A stretch of 64,000 nt of DNA from Gnetum montanum (taxonomy: Eukaryota; Streptophyta; Gnetopsida; Gnetales; Gnetaceae). The notes under the pieces are model-generated. The model saw nothing but the letters and a program-made list of their open reading frames with translations, ran no database searches and was not told the DNA's origin. The stretch spans positions 1,614,028 to 1,678,027 of the forward strand of contig MNCI01015499.1 of NCBI GenBank assembly GCA_015680685.1. Direction: 5' to 3'. Positions 48,351-60,003 of the stretch are shown piece after piece. Each line of letters opens with the position of its first letter. The stretch's first letter is position 1. A program made the translations under genes and the position numbers.

Positions 48351-49516
48351 ATGAGCACCCTATTATGTTGTGAAGCATAGCACTCTTTTATGCTGCATAG
48401 CGTAGCCCCCTATTACATTATGTAGCATAGCACCCTATCATGCTGCAGCATAGCACCATGTCTACCGTAGTGTAGAAACCACGTCTACTGCAGTGTAGCA
48501 CCCTATCATGCATAGCAGCCAACATCCCATGTCTTGCACGTAACATGGGACAAGCCCAGCAACCAACGTCCTATGTCCTACACATAACATGGGATGAGCA
48601 CAATGGACAGTAGCAACCAGTGTCCTGTGTCTCATGTGTAACACTGGATAAGCACAGTAAACAATAGCAACCAGCATCCTGTGTCACATGCATAACATAG
48701 GATGAGCGTAGTAGATAGCATGGTCCCACCCACCACACTGCCATGTGGCACCTGATCCACATTTTGGGCTATTCCTAGCGCTATAAATATCCCCATGCCT
48801 TAATGTTTCAAGGGGATAAGAAATGAGGCTTCCATTTTTTTACCAGTAAGGTAGTTGGTAGTTCCATTTAGCATTTAGCACTTTAGCATCTTGGCACTTA
48901 GCTTTGTGGGCGAACAAGACCTAGAGCACACCACACCGACAGAGAGGCACAGCTACACCGCACGGCACACTGCAGCCCCATTGTAGCCTTGTAGAACATC
49001 ACATGGTACACCCTGGCTACCAGCCCAGCAAGTACAATTCAACACAGTGAGCACTAGAGTTCATAGCCTGACATCACCAAGGCTATGACTATGCTCTTAC
49101 TATGCCTATTGTACATTGTGTATACCTTTTTGAATTAGCTACGCTCCTTCTTTGGGGTAGTCCACTTCTGTTCTCAAATCCTGTTACATTTCGCAAGAAT
49201 TTTTCTTTAGTATCTAGCATAACACTTGTATTTTCTTGCTTTTTCATACATATTTTCACGTTCACATTACAGTTCTAAGGTTAGGACACCTTGCTATGCT
49301 CTAGCTTCCCCAAACCTAATGCCTACACATAACATAGTATAAACCCTTCTCACACATAGTTGTTTTAACACCATGTAATTCCCTATCTGATTGATTAGAC
49401 TGTTTAGGGCACCTCACTTCCATTTACTCTAGCACAATCCTCGCATGGATTTGGGGTTAGGCTATATGCCCAGTGACCTCTCGGTGTCCCAGCCATCAAC
49501 ATTTTTGGTTGCTACA
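48351..49516 (+). repeat. 5'-truncated second LTR of B2
   Basis: Matches the 5' LTR from about its array region to its end (GCTACA). TATA box at 48781-48789. The U3 start is missing. Confidence 0.83.
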
Positions 49517-49519
49517 GTC

Positions 49520-51061
49520 ATCTCGAGTTAACTCATCCTCAGTGTCACAAAATTGAACCTCCCTTTTTCAGATAAAAGGGTCCCTATTGTATTCCTTTGC
49601 ACTTTCTCACTTCCTCAATTCTCCCTCCTCCTTAGCTACCTACTCAACTAACTTTTGAATCTAATGGGTACTTAACTCTATCAATCTCCCTTGGGCATAG
49701 ACGCTAAGGATTTTCCTTGTTTTAGACCACAACACATCTATGATATGGTAGAGTTAATCAAGCTAAGAGTATCCATGGCTAGGACACTTATGCAACAGAG
49801 AGTAGTATCGGCTAATAGTGGTATCCAAGGGCTCATGGTTTTCTTGTTTCCACCCTTGGATCTTCTTCCTTAGATTAGACACTTGGGAGTACATTGGATA
49901 TTTGTTATTAAATAATTCTAACATCGTACTCCACCATTGGATTGATTTTAGCTCCAAGGATCGGTATGAATTTTTTGCTTCGTTTATGAGTGTCCTTGAA
50001 AATAATTTCAACTTCTGCCAATCATTCTCGATATTTTGTAAGGCACATGCATCCTAGAAGGCCTGGAGATGATTTTGTAGATTAGTGTCATAGCCTCCCT
50101 CAAATAGAGGGATGTTGTTCATGTCAAGCCTCTTTATTTTGCTATCCTTTATGTGCCTTGTTGGAATCCTCATGGCCTCTGCAATGTTTAACATGCTTTG
50201 AGTGACAAGTAGAGGTTCATTAACACCATGGTAATGGTGCCTATGATGTTCTCTACTAACCCTACTTTCATGATAGTGGGTCTCTCTAGATTGCCCACAC
50301 CTCCTATCGTGACTGTCCCGATGGTCCCTTCTATTGTTTTGGTCCCATCGATCACCTCTATGATGGTCATGCCCTCTACGGCCATGATCTAAGCTAGATG
50401 AAGATGAAGATGAAGATGAAAGGGAAGAAGAAGTAGAACTTGCATTATGTCAACACCTACCACCCTTTTTTTGATGTTCGCAACCATGATCGCAATCATG
50501 ACCTCCATTTTCCCCCTTATCATAACTTGCTCTTCCAGATCCATTTTTGTCATTGGATCCATTCTAACTAGAACCTGAATTATGAATTATGGATTACACA
50601 TTCTGGTTGAGGGCTCCTTAACCAAATTCAAACAGAGGAGTATCACCAAAGGAAAAGCCCCCAGAGAAGTGTTCACCTCCATCTAATGGGTTAAGTGAAG
50701 GTAAAAAAGTGTTCAACCCCTTTCCCTTCACAAGCTCATGTTGGTGCTCCAACTAATGATCCCTTGACCTCTATGCTTTAGTGGGATGATAATCCCTTGA
50801 ATCAGGATCTCGCATCTCGTACTCCCCATGAAGATGTTGAAGTCCATGTTATGTAAGCATTAGCTGAAGCATAGCTGGAATAGATCGATCCAGTGGCAAC
50901 ACAATGTTGCCTTCCATGTCATTCCACTACAACATTTCATCTTGATGTAAGATAACGGTGAAGTGTGGTACATACTCATTGTGATGAGCATATACGACCT
51001 GGTATTGTTGAGGCACCTGGTTTTCCCTAGGCGAAGATAGACTCCTATGAGAAGAAGACAT
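49520..51061 (-). pseudogene. gag: gag of A2 (5' part)
   Basis: Minus strand, ATG at 51061-51059, then SSSHRSLSSPRENQVPQQY. A Ser run and an Arg/His/Asp-rich stretch (RRGHDHHRGDRWDQNNRRDH) lie at about 50290-50450. Capsid core at 49763-50011: LFSRTLINEAKNSYRSLELK and HEPLDTTISRYYSLLH. B2 interrupts the gene at 49516; its remaining 3' piece (44129-43900) is decayed. Confidence 0.8.
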
Positions 51062-51229
51062 TTTATGTCAATGAATCTATATTTAGTGTGTGGTTAAGGT
51101 TTAATTTAGTTGTAATAATAATTTTTGTTTTTTTAATATTTGACACTTAAGGTTCAAACAATGAGGTTACTAAGTTTCACTAAGTTTAGATAGCACACGT
51201 AGAAGTAAAGTCCTTGGTAACAATGTCAA

Positions 51230-52095
51230 TGATGAGTGGCAAGATACCTCTACGTCTAACCATATGAATCACAGGTGTTCACATACGATCCAATCAAATT
51301 CTATAGACTTTAATTATCAAGTACACTAGAGCTAAATGGTGAGTTCATGTTGTCCCTTCGTTGTCTTCCCAATCTCACTTGTGAAATGCAAATGTATGGT
51401 TAAGTGTGACTAAGGCATAAGATTTTTATTATTTTTTGTTTTATCAATCTGATTACCTAAAAAATAAAAGTGAGAGTAATTAAGTACTAACTAAACTATT
51501 GTCTAATCTAGCCTAACATAAGTAATCGGCCCCACTTCCTAGACACATCCTGAACTTCATGTAAACACTACTAGGTTGTCAAATGCTAACAATTTTTGAG
51601 CTACAAAGTGTCACATGTATGTTCAAAAGGGTCATGCTTGTGTATTCTAATTAGTTTCTTAATTAATCAAAATTAATTGCTGAATGAATAACATTAATGT
51701 AAACTGCATGAAATCACAATAGGTAAATGCATAAAGAAAGAAAGTCTCAAGTGCTGCAAGGATGAATCAAAGAGCTCATCTTTATTGCCAACACAATGGT
51801 GTGTTCAGGTACATCAATGTTTGAATAAAGATCCGATCACACTTATACCTCCTGCTATGGGCACTTGGAAAATATTCTAACTCTCAAATGAACAAACTGC
51901 AAGATTTTTGGTACTTGACTTCCAAAAATACTCTCAAATTGTGTGCCCAAGGGCTGTATTGATAGGCCTAAGAGTAACCCTATGATATCACGTGCTTGAT
52001 ATCACATCTTGGGTCGCAATATCGTGTACCTGATATTGTGTACCCAATATCGAAACTACTCTGATATCAAAGCTTGCATAAAACATGATTCATCA
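51230..52095 (-). repeat. 5' LTR of A2
   Basis: Partner of 37386-38255. PBS at 51211-51229. The TATA site here is mutated (TGTATTGATAG on the plus strand). Repeats with GATATCACGTGCTTGATATC lie at about 51990-52070. Confidence 0.9.
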
Positions 52096-52100
52096 ACATT

Positions 52101-52534
52101 GAAAATCAGATACTTAGGCTACTATTGGTCTTACATGGAGTGTGATTGCATTTCTAAGGTCAAGAGGTGTGATGTGTATCAATGGCATGGCAACCTAATG
52201 CATGTGCCACCCTTTGAACTACACACCACATAAATCACATGGCCATTCGAATGTTGGGGGTTGGATATCATAGAGCCCATCATGCCTAAGTACTCTACAG
52301 GACATAGCTTCATGATAATAGCAATCAAATATTTTACCAAGTGGGTTGAACCCATTCCCCTTAGGAGAACCACATCATAGCAGGTTTGCAAGTTTAATCT
52401 TGACAACATAGTGACCTGATTTGGTCTACCCATGTCCATAGTCAAAGAAAACGCGCCACAGTTTAGCAATGTAAAAACCAAATCCTTCTACAAATACCTT
52501 AGCATCAAGCATTCCTACTCGTTGCCATACCACC
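52101..52534 (+). pseudogene. int: integrase of B1, part 2 (H2C2 end and core)
   Basis: Resumes the reading broken at 37385: RYLGYYWSYMECDCISKVKR, CDVYQWHGN, then WGLDIIEPIMPKYSTGHSF and YFTKWVEPIPLRR. The second triad residue stands in SIVKENAPQFSN, Glu replacing Asp. Ends in SLPYH, where C2 is inserted. Confidence 0.87.
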
Positions 52535-54162
52535 TGTACTAACCTAAATCGTCGGTGTGAGGCTGGATTGGAAATAGAAATAGAAAGATTGTTGGGCAGC
52601 CACAGTTGACCCTGCCTTCGCTTGAGGGCAAGCTGGAAAATGGAATGAAGGCAGAGTGCCTTGGATGGTTTGCACGCAAATCAACCAAGGACTTCCCCGA
52701 GCGTAAGCTACGGCTAGCGTTGGGGTTATCGTGAATGATGTAAATAGGATGTAAACAGAATGCAAACAGCGACACAAAAATGTAAACAGAGCGTACTGAA
52801 TTATAAATAAAGAGCAAACCGAGCTATATTGTAAATAAAGAATAAATCGAAGTAAATAACATAAATAGGAGGCAATGAACTTTATTGTATTGTTTGATAA
52901 AAATGTATGCACCGGTCGAAGTGTAGCTGCACGTGTGGATGGCAGGTCAAGCACTAAGCCCCAAGATGATGTCTGAAGTGATGATGTGATAATGTGATGT
53001 GATGAACGTGAGGAATGCTTGGATGCCAACAGTTAGATGTGTCGAGCGCCCAAGGATTGCCAGTTCTGTAATTTCTCAGAATTGCCAATGTCTCTAATTT
53101 TTGCCTCCAATTGCCCCCGATTTATGTGAATTGATAGGGTATTTATAGGGTTGGGCCGTGCTCCGGCACAGAATTTTAGAATGGAATCAACGGCTGAGAG
53201 ATGAGAGGAAAGTGGATCTGGTAACATGTGTCCAATGGACAGTTGTGCTTGGGTTGGATGCATGCTGGCAAGAGTTGGATGTGTGTCGGACAGTTGTGCA
53301 CGAGTTGGATGTGTGTCAGCAAGCTACGTTCTTGACCAGATACATTGCATTTTACAATTTATGGGTTATTCAAGCCCATGAAAGTACATTTAATTTAAAC
53401 ATGAGGGCCTAACGTGCCCACATATGTCGATTTACAATGAAATGTACAACAAGAGAAATTTGACCCTCGTTTGCGTGAAACTTTTTTTGTTTCTGAGTCT
53501 TTCTGAAATTTTCTGGAATGTTCTAAAAGTTACTGATGCTGATAATTCTCTGCCATTTTCTGAAATATTTCTGAAATTTTCTGGAAGTTGATGAAAGTTG
53601 CTAATGCTGGTAATTCTCTACCATTTTCTGAGATATTTCTGAAATTTTCTGAAACTTCGATGAATAGTGTTCGCGTGATGAATAGTGTTTTATGCAGATG
53701 AATAGTATTTGACGCAGTGAATAGTGTTTGACGCAGTGAATAGTGTTTACGCATCTTATGCTCTGTAGCGTAATAAAATGTAGCCACAGCGTAATCAACC
53801 GAAAACACCTCATTTAAGGCCCGAATCTTGATTTTCTGAAGGCTGGGAACCGCTGGGGACCTTGGCGAAGGTCATGGGGGGTCCTTGTGCTTGATTTTGG
53901 CTTGTTTTGACTTAGTTTCAGGGCCCCAAACATTGGTGACGCTAATCCTTACGCTGTGCAGCGTAAACACAACGCGAGCACATTGTACTTAGCCAAAATT
54001 CCACTTTTTGACCTTAAAATGGATGATTCTTGATACCGAGACTTGCCATCGTGATTTGTGGGCACCCGGGGGACCTTGCTTGCTCCATGGTGGGCTGCTT
54101 GAAGCCATTTCAGAGGCTCTGAAGTTGTTTGGAAGTGTTGCCAAAATTTTTGTGGTGTTTCA
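52535..54162 (-). repeat. 3' LTR of C2
   Basis: Plus-strand text from TGTACTAACC to GTGGTGTTTCA. TATA box (minus) at 53140-53148. Includes repeated GTGAATAGTGTTTGACGCA units at about 53665-53750. Open frames inside are not genes. PPT (minus CAACAAAGAGGGGCCAA) abuts at 54163. Confidence 0.9.
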
Positions 54163-55340
54163 TTGGCCCCTCTTTGTTGACGCTTGGAGGAATCCACCCG
54201 AGAGGCGTCGACAAAGAAGTGCAAAACACCATGAACAACAAAGCATCAAACATTAACCATTAGCCCTTGGCCGGATATCATCGCACCATTTTCAAAAGTA
54301 CATGGGATTGAGGGAATGTGGTTCAAGATGCAAGGGAATTGGTTATAACCAGGGAGGCTAGGAGGTTAAGGGTTATGATTACTGCTGGGATTTGTGGGAG
54401 AGGAATGCTCTTTTGTGCACAAGTCATGTCATTGGTCCTTGTCAACAACCAGGTTTTCATTAGACTCGAAACCAAGACATAGGTGGTGCGTTCTTTGGAG
54501 AAACGGGACTCTTATAGAGTATTTGCGGGGCCCGTTGTAAATAGCCAAAACCACGCAATGATGTGCAACATGGTCTCTTTGACTATTTTTCAAGACAATT
54601 GCCTTCTCGCCTGGGGCTTGTATGAGAATGGCCAATAGTCTTTTGTTTATGATGTCAACAGGGTCTTGAAGACCTTTTTTGTGCATTTTGCTCTTTGACC
54701 TTTTCTTGTTCTCTTTTTCTTTTCTTCTTTCTTTTTTTTCTTTTTTGTTGTTTTTTTTTCATTTTCTTTTTCTTTTATGTTTGGTCTTTTTGAAAGAGCT
54801 TTCTTTTTTGTGCCGTGCTCATATTTGAGCACTTGCATTTTATGTCATGCATTGTGTACTGTGTTTTGCGTTGCAGCTGCTTAGAGAGCTACAGTGTGCA
54901 ACAGTGTATCAAGAATTTCGTGGTGAGCAGAATGTATCAAGGGGATATAATTGGATAGGATAAAGGATCATGATGGGGAATAGGGAATGTATCAGGAGTC
55001 GGGAATGTACTTATGAATCGGATTGATTAACCCAGTCGCATGCGTTAGGAAAAATGTGATACCTTGTCGTCATGATGAAGTGCATCTATGCACGAACGCC
55101 TCAGAAGTGTCATCCTGAAACACAACTCCAAGAAGACAAGAAAACCACAGATGAAACAATCAGCTAAACACTTAAACAAGGAGATGGAGTCACCACGTGC
55201 AGCTTTCAAAGCAAACAGAATCATGAACAGCATCGATTTCATTAGGCCCCATGGGATGAATCATGCAACAAGACTTTGTGGAATAGGAACAGCCAACTGC
55301 AACAACAGATCTCTTCAAATTTTTTCCTGATCATCAATGA
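54163..55340 (-). other. C2 3' internal region, non-coding
   Basis: No RT or integrase. A homopurine stretch on the minus strand (about 54700-54790) makes a Lys-rich frame that I do not regard as a gene. An 85-codon open frame at 54429-54686 has no recognised domain. CTTTGTTGACGC and GCGTCGACAAAG (54171-54214) form an inverted repeat. Confidence 0.5.
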
Positions 55341-55965
55341 TGTCGCTAGTTTATAGTCTTAGCAGACTGATGTGGATTAGTTTCACGTCATAACCCCTTG
55401 GACAGTGTCAATTTAGCGTCGTAGCGGACGGTGCATTGCTAGTTTATAGTCATGGCGAACTATGAAGAGGCAAACTAGTTTATAGTCTTAGTGGACTCTG
55501 GATGCTAGTTTCATGTCATGGCGGATGGATGTAGCAGTTTAGTATCATACCAGACATGTCTCTGTTGTATCAGTTTTAAGTCATGATCCAAGACTATTTT
55601 GTGGTATCAGTTTTAAGTCATGATCCAGGACTGTTCTGTGGTATCAATTTTAAGTCATGATCCAGGATTTTTTTGTCGTATCAGTTTTAAGTCATGATCC
55701 AGGACTATTCTGTGGTATCAGTTTTAAGTCATGATCCAGGACTGTTCTGTGGTATCAGTTTTAAGTCATGATCCAGGACTGTTCTGTGGTATCAATTTTA
55801 AGTCATGATCCAGGATTTTTTTGTCGTATCAGTTTTAAGTCATGATCCAGGACTATTCTGTGGTATCAATTTTAAGTCATGATCCAGGACTATCTGTGGT
55901 ATCAGTTTTAAGTCATGATCCAGGACTATCTGTGGTATCAGTTTTAGTCATAGCGGACTAATTCT
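55340..55965 (-). repeat. 36-37-bp tandem array in C2
   Basis: From 55556 to 55955 about eleven near-identical units; the plus strand reads GTATCAGTTTTAAGTCATGA followed by TCCAGGACTATTCTGTG. 55340-55555 holds more divergent units (AGTTTATAGTCTTAGCGGAC). The element-sense core is GTCC...CATGACTTAAAACTG. Confidence 0.92.
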
Positions 55966-56399
55966 TACCTTGCTTGTGTAAAGTATGATGCTGCATGCAT
56001 GGTCATGCTACATGCCTACAAGATCCTGCAAAAAAATCAACTAGGAAGAAAACGACATCAAGAAACACCTGCCATACATAGATTTGGAATGTATGAATGA
56101 AGGAAAAGCAATGCAAAAAAGTGATAGTTTTAGGCCATTCTGGGCTATAAGCTAGTTTAAGGCCTTTTCGGGCCATGTATTTTTTTGTAGTTTTATGTTT
56201 TTTATTATTTTTCTTTATTTTCCAGAGTATATGTGTGCAACTAAGCGTAACATAAATTTCTAAAGTGTAAAGCAAGATGTAAGGTAAATACTTGGAAAAG
56301 AAAGCAACGATCATGCAAGAATCTAAATCATAGGTTGTAATCTGTAAGCAAAAAATTCAATGTAAGATGATGGGAGTCTGTAAATTTGTAATTTGTTGG

Positions 56400-56885
56400 C
56401 TCTAGTTTAAAGCCATTTCGGGCTTGGTATATCGGTTTAAAGTCTTGATGGATTGTTACATCTATTGTCAAAGAAAGGATTACCAGTTTTATGCCATGCT
56501 GGGCCAAAGGTAATAACGTTTTCAAGAAGTTTTAAATGGAACTGGCCATTTCTGACCGTGGCTATTTTAATGTCATTGCGGACGTGTCGTAGTTTAACGT
56601 CATTTCGAACATGTCGTAGTTTAACATCATTTCAAACAGTTGGTAGTTTAACGTCATTTCGAACAGTTCATAGTTTAAAGTCATTTCGGACTATTTGTAG
56701 TTTAACGTCATTTCGGACAGTTCATAGTTTAAAGTCATTTCGGACTATTCGTAGTTTAACGTCATTTCGAACAGTTCATAGTTTAACGTCATTTTAGATA
56801 ATTCGTAGTTTAACGTCATTTCGGACAGTTCATAGTTTAACGTCATTTCGGACAGTTCATAGTTTAACGTCATTTCAGACTATTC
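56400..56885 (-). repeat. 27-bp tandem array in C2
   Basis: About 13 units, element sense TTAAACTATGAACTGTCCGA followed by AATGACG. 27 nt is nine codons and one minus-strand frame is largely open (LNYELSEMT per unit), but it is not the frame of the upstream protease. It begins right after the protease stop. A lone variant lies at 56130-56180. Confidence 0.9.
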
Positions 56886-56893
56886 CTAAAGGA

Positions 56894-59698
56894 CTATTGG
56901 GTGGATGGGGCATTGTTGCCACGTATGGTGATCTCCCTCCCTTCGTGGAGGAGGTGGAGTTCTTGGTGGATGGGAGATGACACTGCGCATGACCTAGCTA
57001 GCCAGGGGTGTCCTAGGATCATGTTGTAGTCTGGCATCTTGTCGACGACTGTAAAGTTTGCAAACGTGAGGTGCTGGTCTCCTATTGTGAAGGCGATGTG
57101 AATTGTGCCTTTAATGGTTATGCGTGCTCCATTGAAGGAGTTTAGAGACTCGATTTCGGTCGGTTGAATGTTGTGCATTAGGCCTAATCATTCGACGACG
57201 GAGTGTGCAACAACATTTTCTGCTGCACCATCATCGATGTGTACCCTACATATTGTGTATTTTCCGATGCTTACACTAGTGTTCATCGATGCATGCGTGA
57301 CCTCCCCTCATTTGGGGTCAATCTTGACATCATTGTTGCGGAAGGTTAGAGTCGTTGTGTTTGTATCTTGTGGTACAGGGGATGTAATGGCTATGCGAAT
57401 GGCATCTTCGGTTGGAGACATGTTTTCTGTAGCAGGGATGGAGGCAAGCATGTGTGCTAGTGCTTGACGATGCTTTGGTGATGTTAAGATGAGGTCGAGC
57501 AAGGTAGGCGTTACATTCTTATGTTTTAATGCATTGTGTGCATGGGATAGTACATCTGCGAGGTTGTCGTTTATGTTTGTCGTGGTGGGAGCTTCTTCTA
57601 TCGTGTGAGCCGAGATGTAAAGCTCTTGCGGAGGGGAAATGCAAAAGGGTTGTTGTTTAGTGGCCCTAGGGGTAGAGCTAAGGCTGGTTTGTGGTTTAGG
57701 CGTTGGTGACTTGGGTTGCCACTGCTTGTATGTGGCCAAGTTGTTGGAACTTGGGCTTGGTGTGGGTGTCGTCAGAGCGACTTGTGTGTTTAACATTGCG
57801 ATGGACGGTTGTTGCTAGTTTATCGTCTTAGCGGATGGTTGTTGTGGAACCTTTATCACAAAGGGTGTTGTGGGTTTATGAGGTGGCACTTTGATGACAA
57901 AAGGAGGCCCCTTACTTGTGGAGGCGGAGGAGGCGGGACTGTCCAGTTGTACTGCATTGAGCAATCCTTTCTTTGCCATTCTTTATAAATCTTTTTGCAA
58001 AGTTCGACAAGTGTTTGTGTTGTGTCCAGACATTTGGTGGTAGTGGCAATATGCACTTAAGTCAAAATGTTGTCGGACACATGCGTTGTATGTTGTAGTG
58101 GGATGACTTGCCAATTCACAGTGTCTCTGGTTGCGTATGTAGGCATTATTTGACATGTGTTTGCATTGGATCAAACTAGCATTGAGGAGTTGTTCTAGCA
58201 ATTGGAAAGGTTTTCCTGGCAAGGGTATGTGGTTGCGTTGGGTGTGCTCACGTCTAGGAGAGGCTTGTGTGGTGGCACTAGAGCTAGAGCTGGCAGCTTG
58301 GGGTGTTGAGGCCACGGGCCTGTTGGTTGCATGTGTTGGCACGGTGATTGTTGCGATTGTTGCGTTTGATGTTGCTTGTGTATCCTGTGCTATTTGTGTT
58401 GTTTGTGTTGGTTGTAGTTGTTGCATTTGTTGTTGTGCATGTTGTTGTTTTTTGTGTTGTCTCCTGTAGGCCAAGTAGGATGGATCATTGCTTGCTCTTG
58501 CTGCCTCTTCGATGCCCTTTGCTTGGTCAAAGGCCTGGGTAAGAGACTTTGGGGCCTGGTAGAGCAGTTTGGACTTGATGAAGTCATTGACTGCACCCTT
58601 GAAGATTGCCAAGAGATGTGTCTCTGCGATCGGCTCATGCATTTCATTGGCTCTGGCACTCCATCGCTGGATGAAGGGTAGTATGGGCTCTAGGGGTTTT
58701 TGTCTGACATGGAGGAGCTTGTCGATTGTCACTTCAGGTTTGATGTTATATCTAAAGCGTGTCACAAACTGGTGTATGAGGTCTTCGAGGGATGCAATGG
58801 AAGCTCGGGGTAGGGCACAGTACCAATCTAAAGCTTTGCCAGTGAGCGACAGGGGAAAGAGGCATAGAATGGCATGTGGCCAAGAGTGCAACGTGATGGT
58901 TTCTGTGTGAAATGTGATGATATGTGCGTTGGGGTCACCATGACCGTTGTATTTTGTTAGATGTGGCAACGAATGGACCATGGATAGTGTAAGGGATGGG
59001 ATCATAGGACAGATCGGATCATCATGGTAAAAGTCCACCACCTTGGGTGTGTCTGAGGAGGTAGCCTTAAGCTGGTTAATTTCCTCCGTCATAGTTTGGA
59101 TGAGTTGAGACATTTGTTTCCAACTCATAGATTCACCAACTGGTTGTGTTGATTGGACTTGCGTGGGTTGTGCGACAAAGGGTTGAATCACCGGTTGTGG
59201 GCTTTGCGAGTTTAATGTCATGGCAGATGGTCGTTGGTAGTTTAACATCATACCAGACGTGTGTTGGTAGTTTAAGGCCGTACTGGGCCATGGATAGTTT
59301 AACGTCATCCCGGACAGATGATGAGTAGGTGCCTGAGGCACTGGTGAAACAGGCATGGCACATGTGGCGCCTATGTAAATGTTGGGTTGAGGTTGGGGAG
59401 GTTGGGGGATGGCCCTTGTGTAAGCATAAGGTACTTGTGTTGCTTGGGGCTGGGCCCCATCATATGTAAAAGGTGTTTGGATTGTTTGGGGCTGGGCCCC
59501 AGTGTGTGTAGATTGTGAAGCAAATGCCTTGGGCATGTGCTCCTGTGATTGTTGTGAGGAGGTAAGGCCCCAAGAGATGTTGGGTTCGGGCAAGGCTGTG
59601 AACTCGTACTCGTACTCGGATGGTGATCTTGGGTAAGAGGAAGTCATCTTAGAACCGTTGTGTTGTGTGTAATGCATGTATTGAACAAGGTGATCCAT
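56894..59698 (-). pseudogene. gag-pr: gag-protease polyprotein of C2
   Basis: One frame throughout. Gag is uninterrupted for 571 codons (57983-59698), starting MDHLVQYMHY. Repeats: GAQPQ units, then LSGMTLNYPWPSTALNYQ-type MTLNY repeats at about 59200-59320. Capsid core KVVDFYHDDPICP, LTGKALDWY, AIFKGAVNDFIKSK. Gln/Thr-rich linker, then zinc knuckle CHYHQMSGHNTNTC. In-frame stops at 57983 (TAA), about 57820 (TAG), 57308 (TGA) and about 57180 (TGA) all fit C-to-T change. Two PFVIKV repeats precede the protease: active site VHIDDGAAENVVAHS, flap-side YNMILGHPWLA. Ends at TAG 56894. Plus-strand frames at 58155-58910 are shadows. Confidence 0.9.
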
Positions 59699-59980
59699 GT
59701 TGGTGGCAGTCAGTACTTAGACCGGTTTGAAGTTAGGTGCGAATTGCGGTGAATTCGGCTTTGAAACGGATGCGTTTTGTGTGTTTTTGTTGAAAAAACA
59801 CTGTAACGGAACTGTAGCAGTACTGTAGCAGAACTGTAGCAGTGTGAGCACTCTAGCAGTGTGAGTACTGTAGCAGCGTAAACACTATAGCAACGTGAAC
59901 ACTATAGCAGCGTAAGCACTATAGCGGCGTAAGTTACAGGTAACGTGATCAGCATTTCGATTAAACAGAAAACAAGTCAA

Positions 59981-59998
59981 TCCCTCCTTCTAGCGCCA
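59981..59998 (-). other. primer binding site of C2
   Basis: TGGCGCTAGAAGGAGGGA on the minus strand, five bases from the LTR. Confidence 0.82.
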
Positions 59999-60003
59999 AA
60001 AAA

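Larger units (their letters stand above)
44130..49516 (+). mobile_element. Tat/Ogre-like element B2 (LTR-gag-truncated LTR), nested in A2
   Basis: Plus-strand relative of B1. Full 5' LTR, PBS and gag, then an abrupt join to the middle of a second LTR at about 48350. The join lies in ACAAATGAG|CACCCTATTATG: B1 continues differently after ACAAATGAG, while the 5' LTR contains AGCACCCTATTATG, so it is an internal deletion by short-homology recombination. No target duplication; the A2 flanks match A1 at about 14440 and 15205, so some A2 gag sequence was also lost. Confidence 0.85.
37386..52095 (-). mobile_element. Athila-like element A2, inserted in B1 integrase
   Basis: Minus strand, LTRs at both ends, bounded by GCATC (37381-37385) and ACATT (52096-52100). 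This is a 5-bp target duplication differing by one G-to-A and one C-to-T. Same family as A1 by LTR, PBS, PPT and all domains, but without the extra ORF. Contains nested B2. Confidence 0.9.

Noticed and set aside
54647-54838. Lys-rich protein frame
   Set aside because: Direct product of a homopurine tract; no homologous coding region in relatives in this window.
55556-55955. Regular direct repeats that resemble a CRISPR array
   Set aside because: Units are contiguous with no unique spacers, lie in a plant retrotransposon and belong to a family-wide motif.
58155-58910. Plus-strand open frames (Cys/Val-rich)
   Set aside because: They are complements of the Gln/Thr-rich gag of C2; the minus strand carries the Gag motifs.
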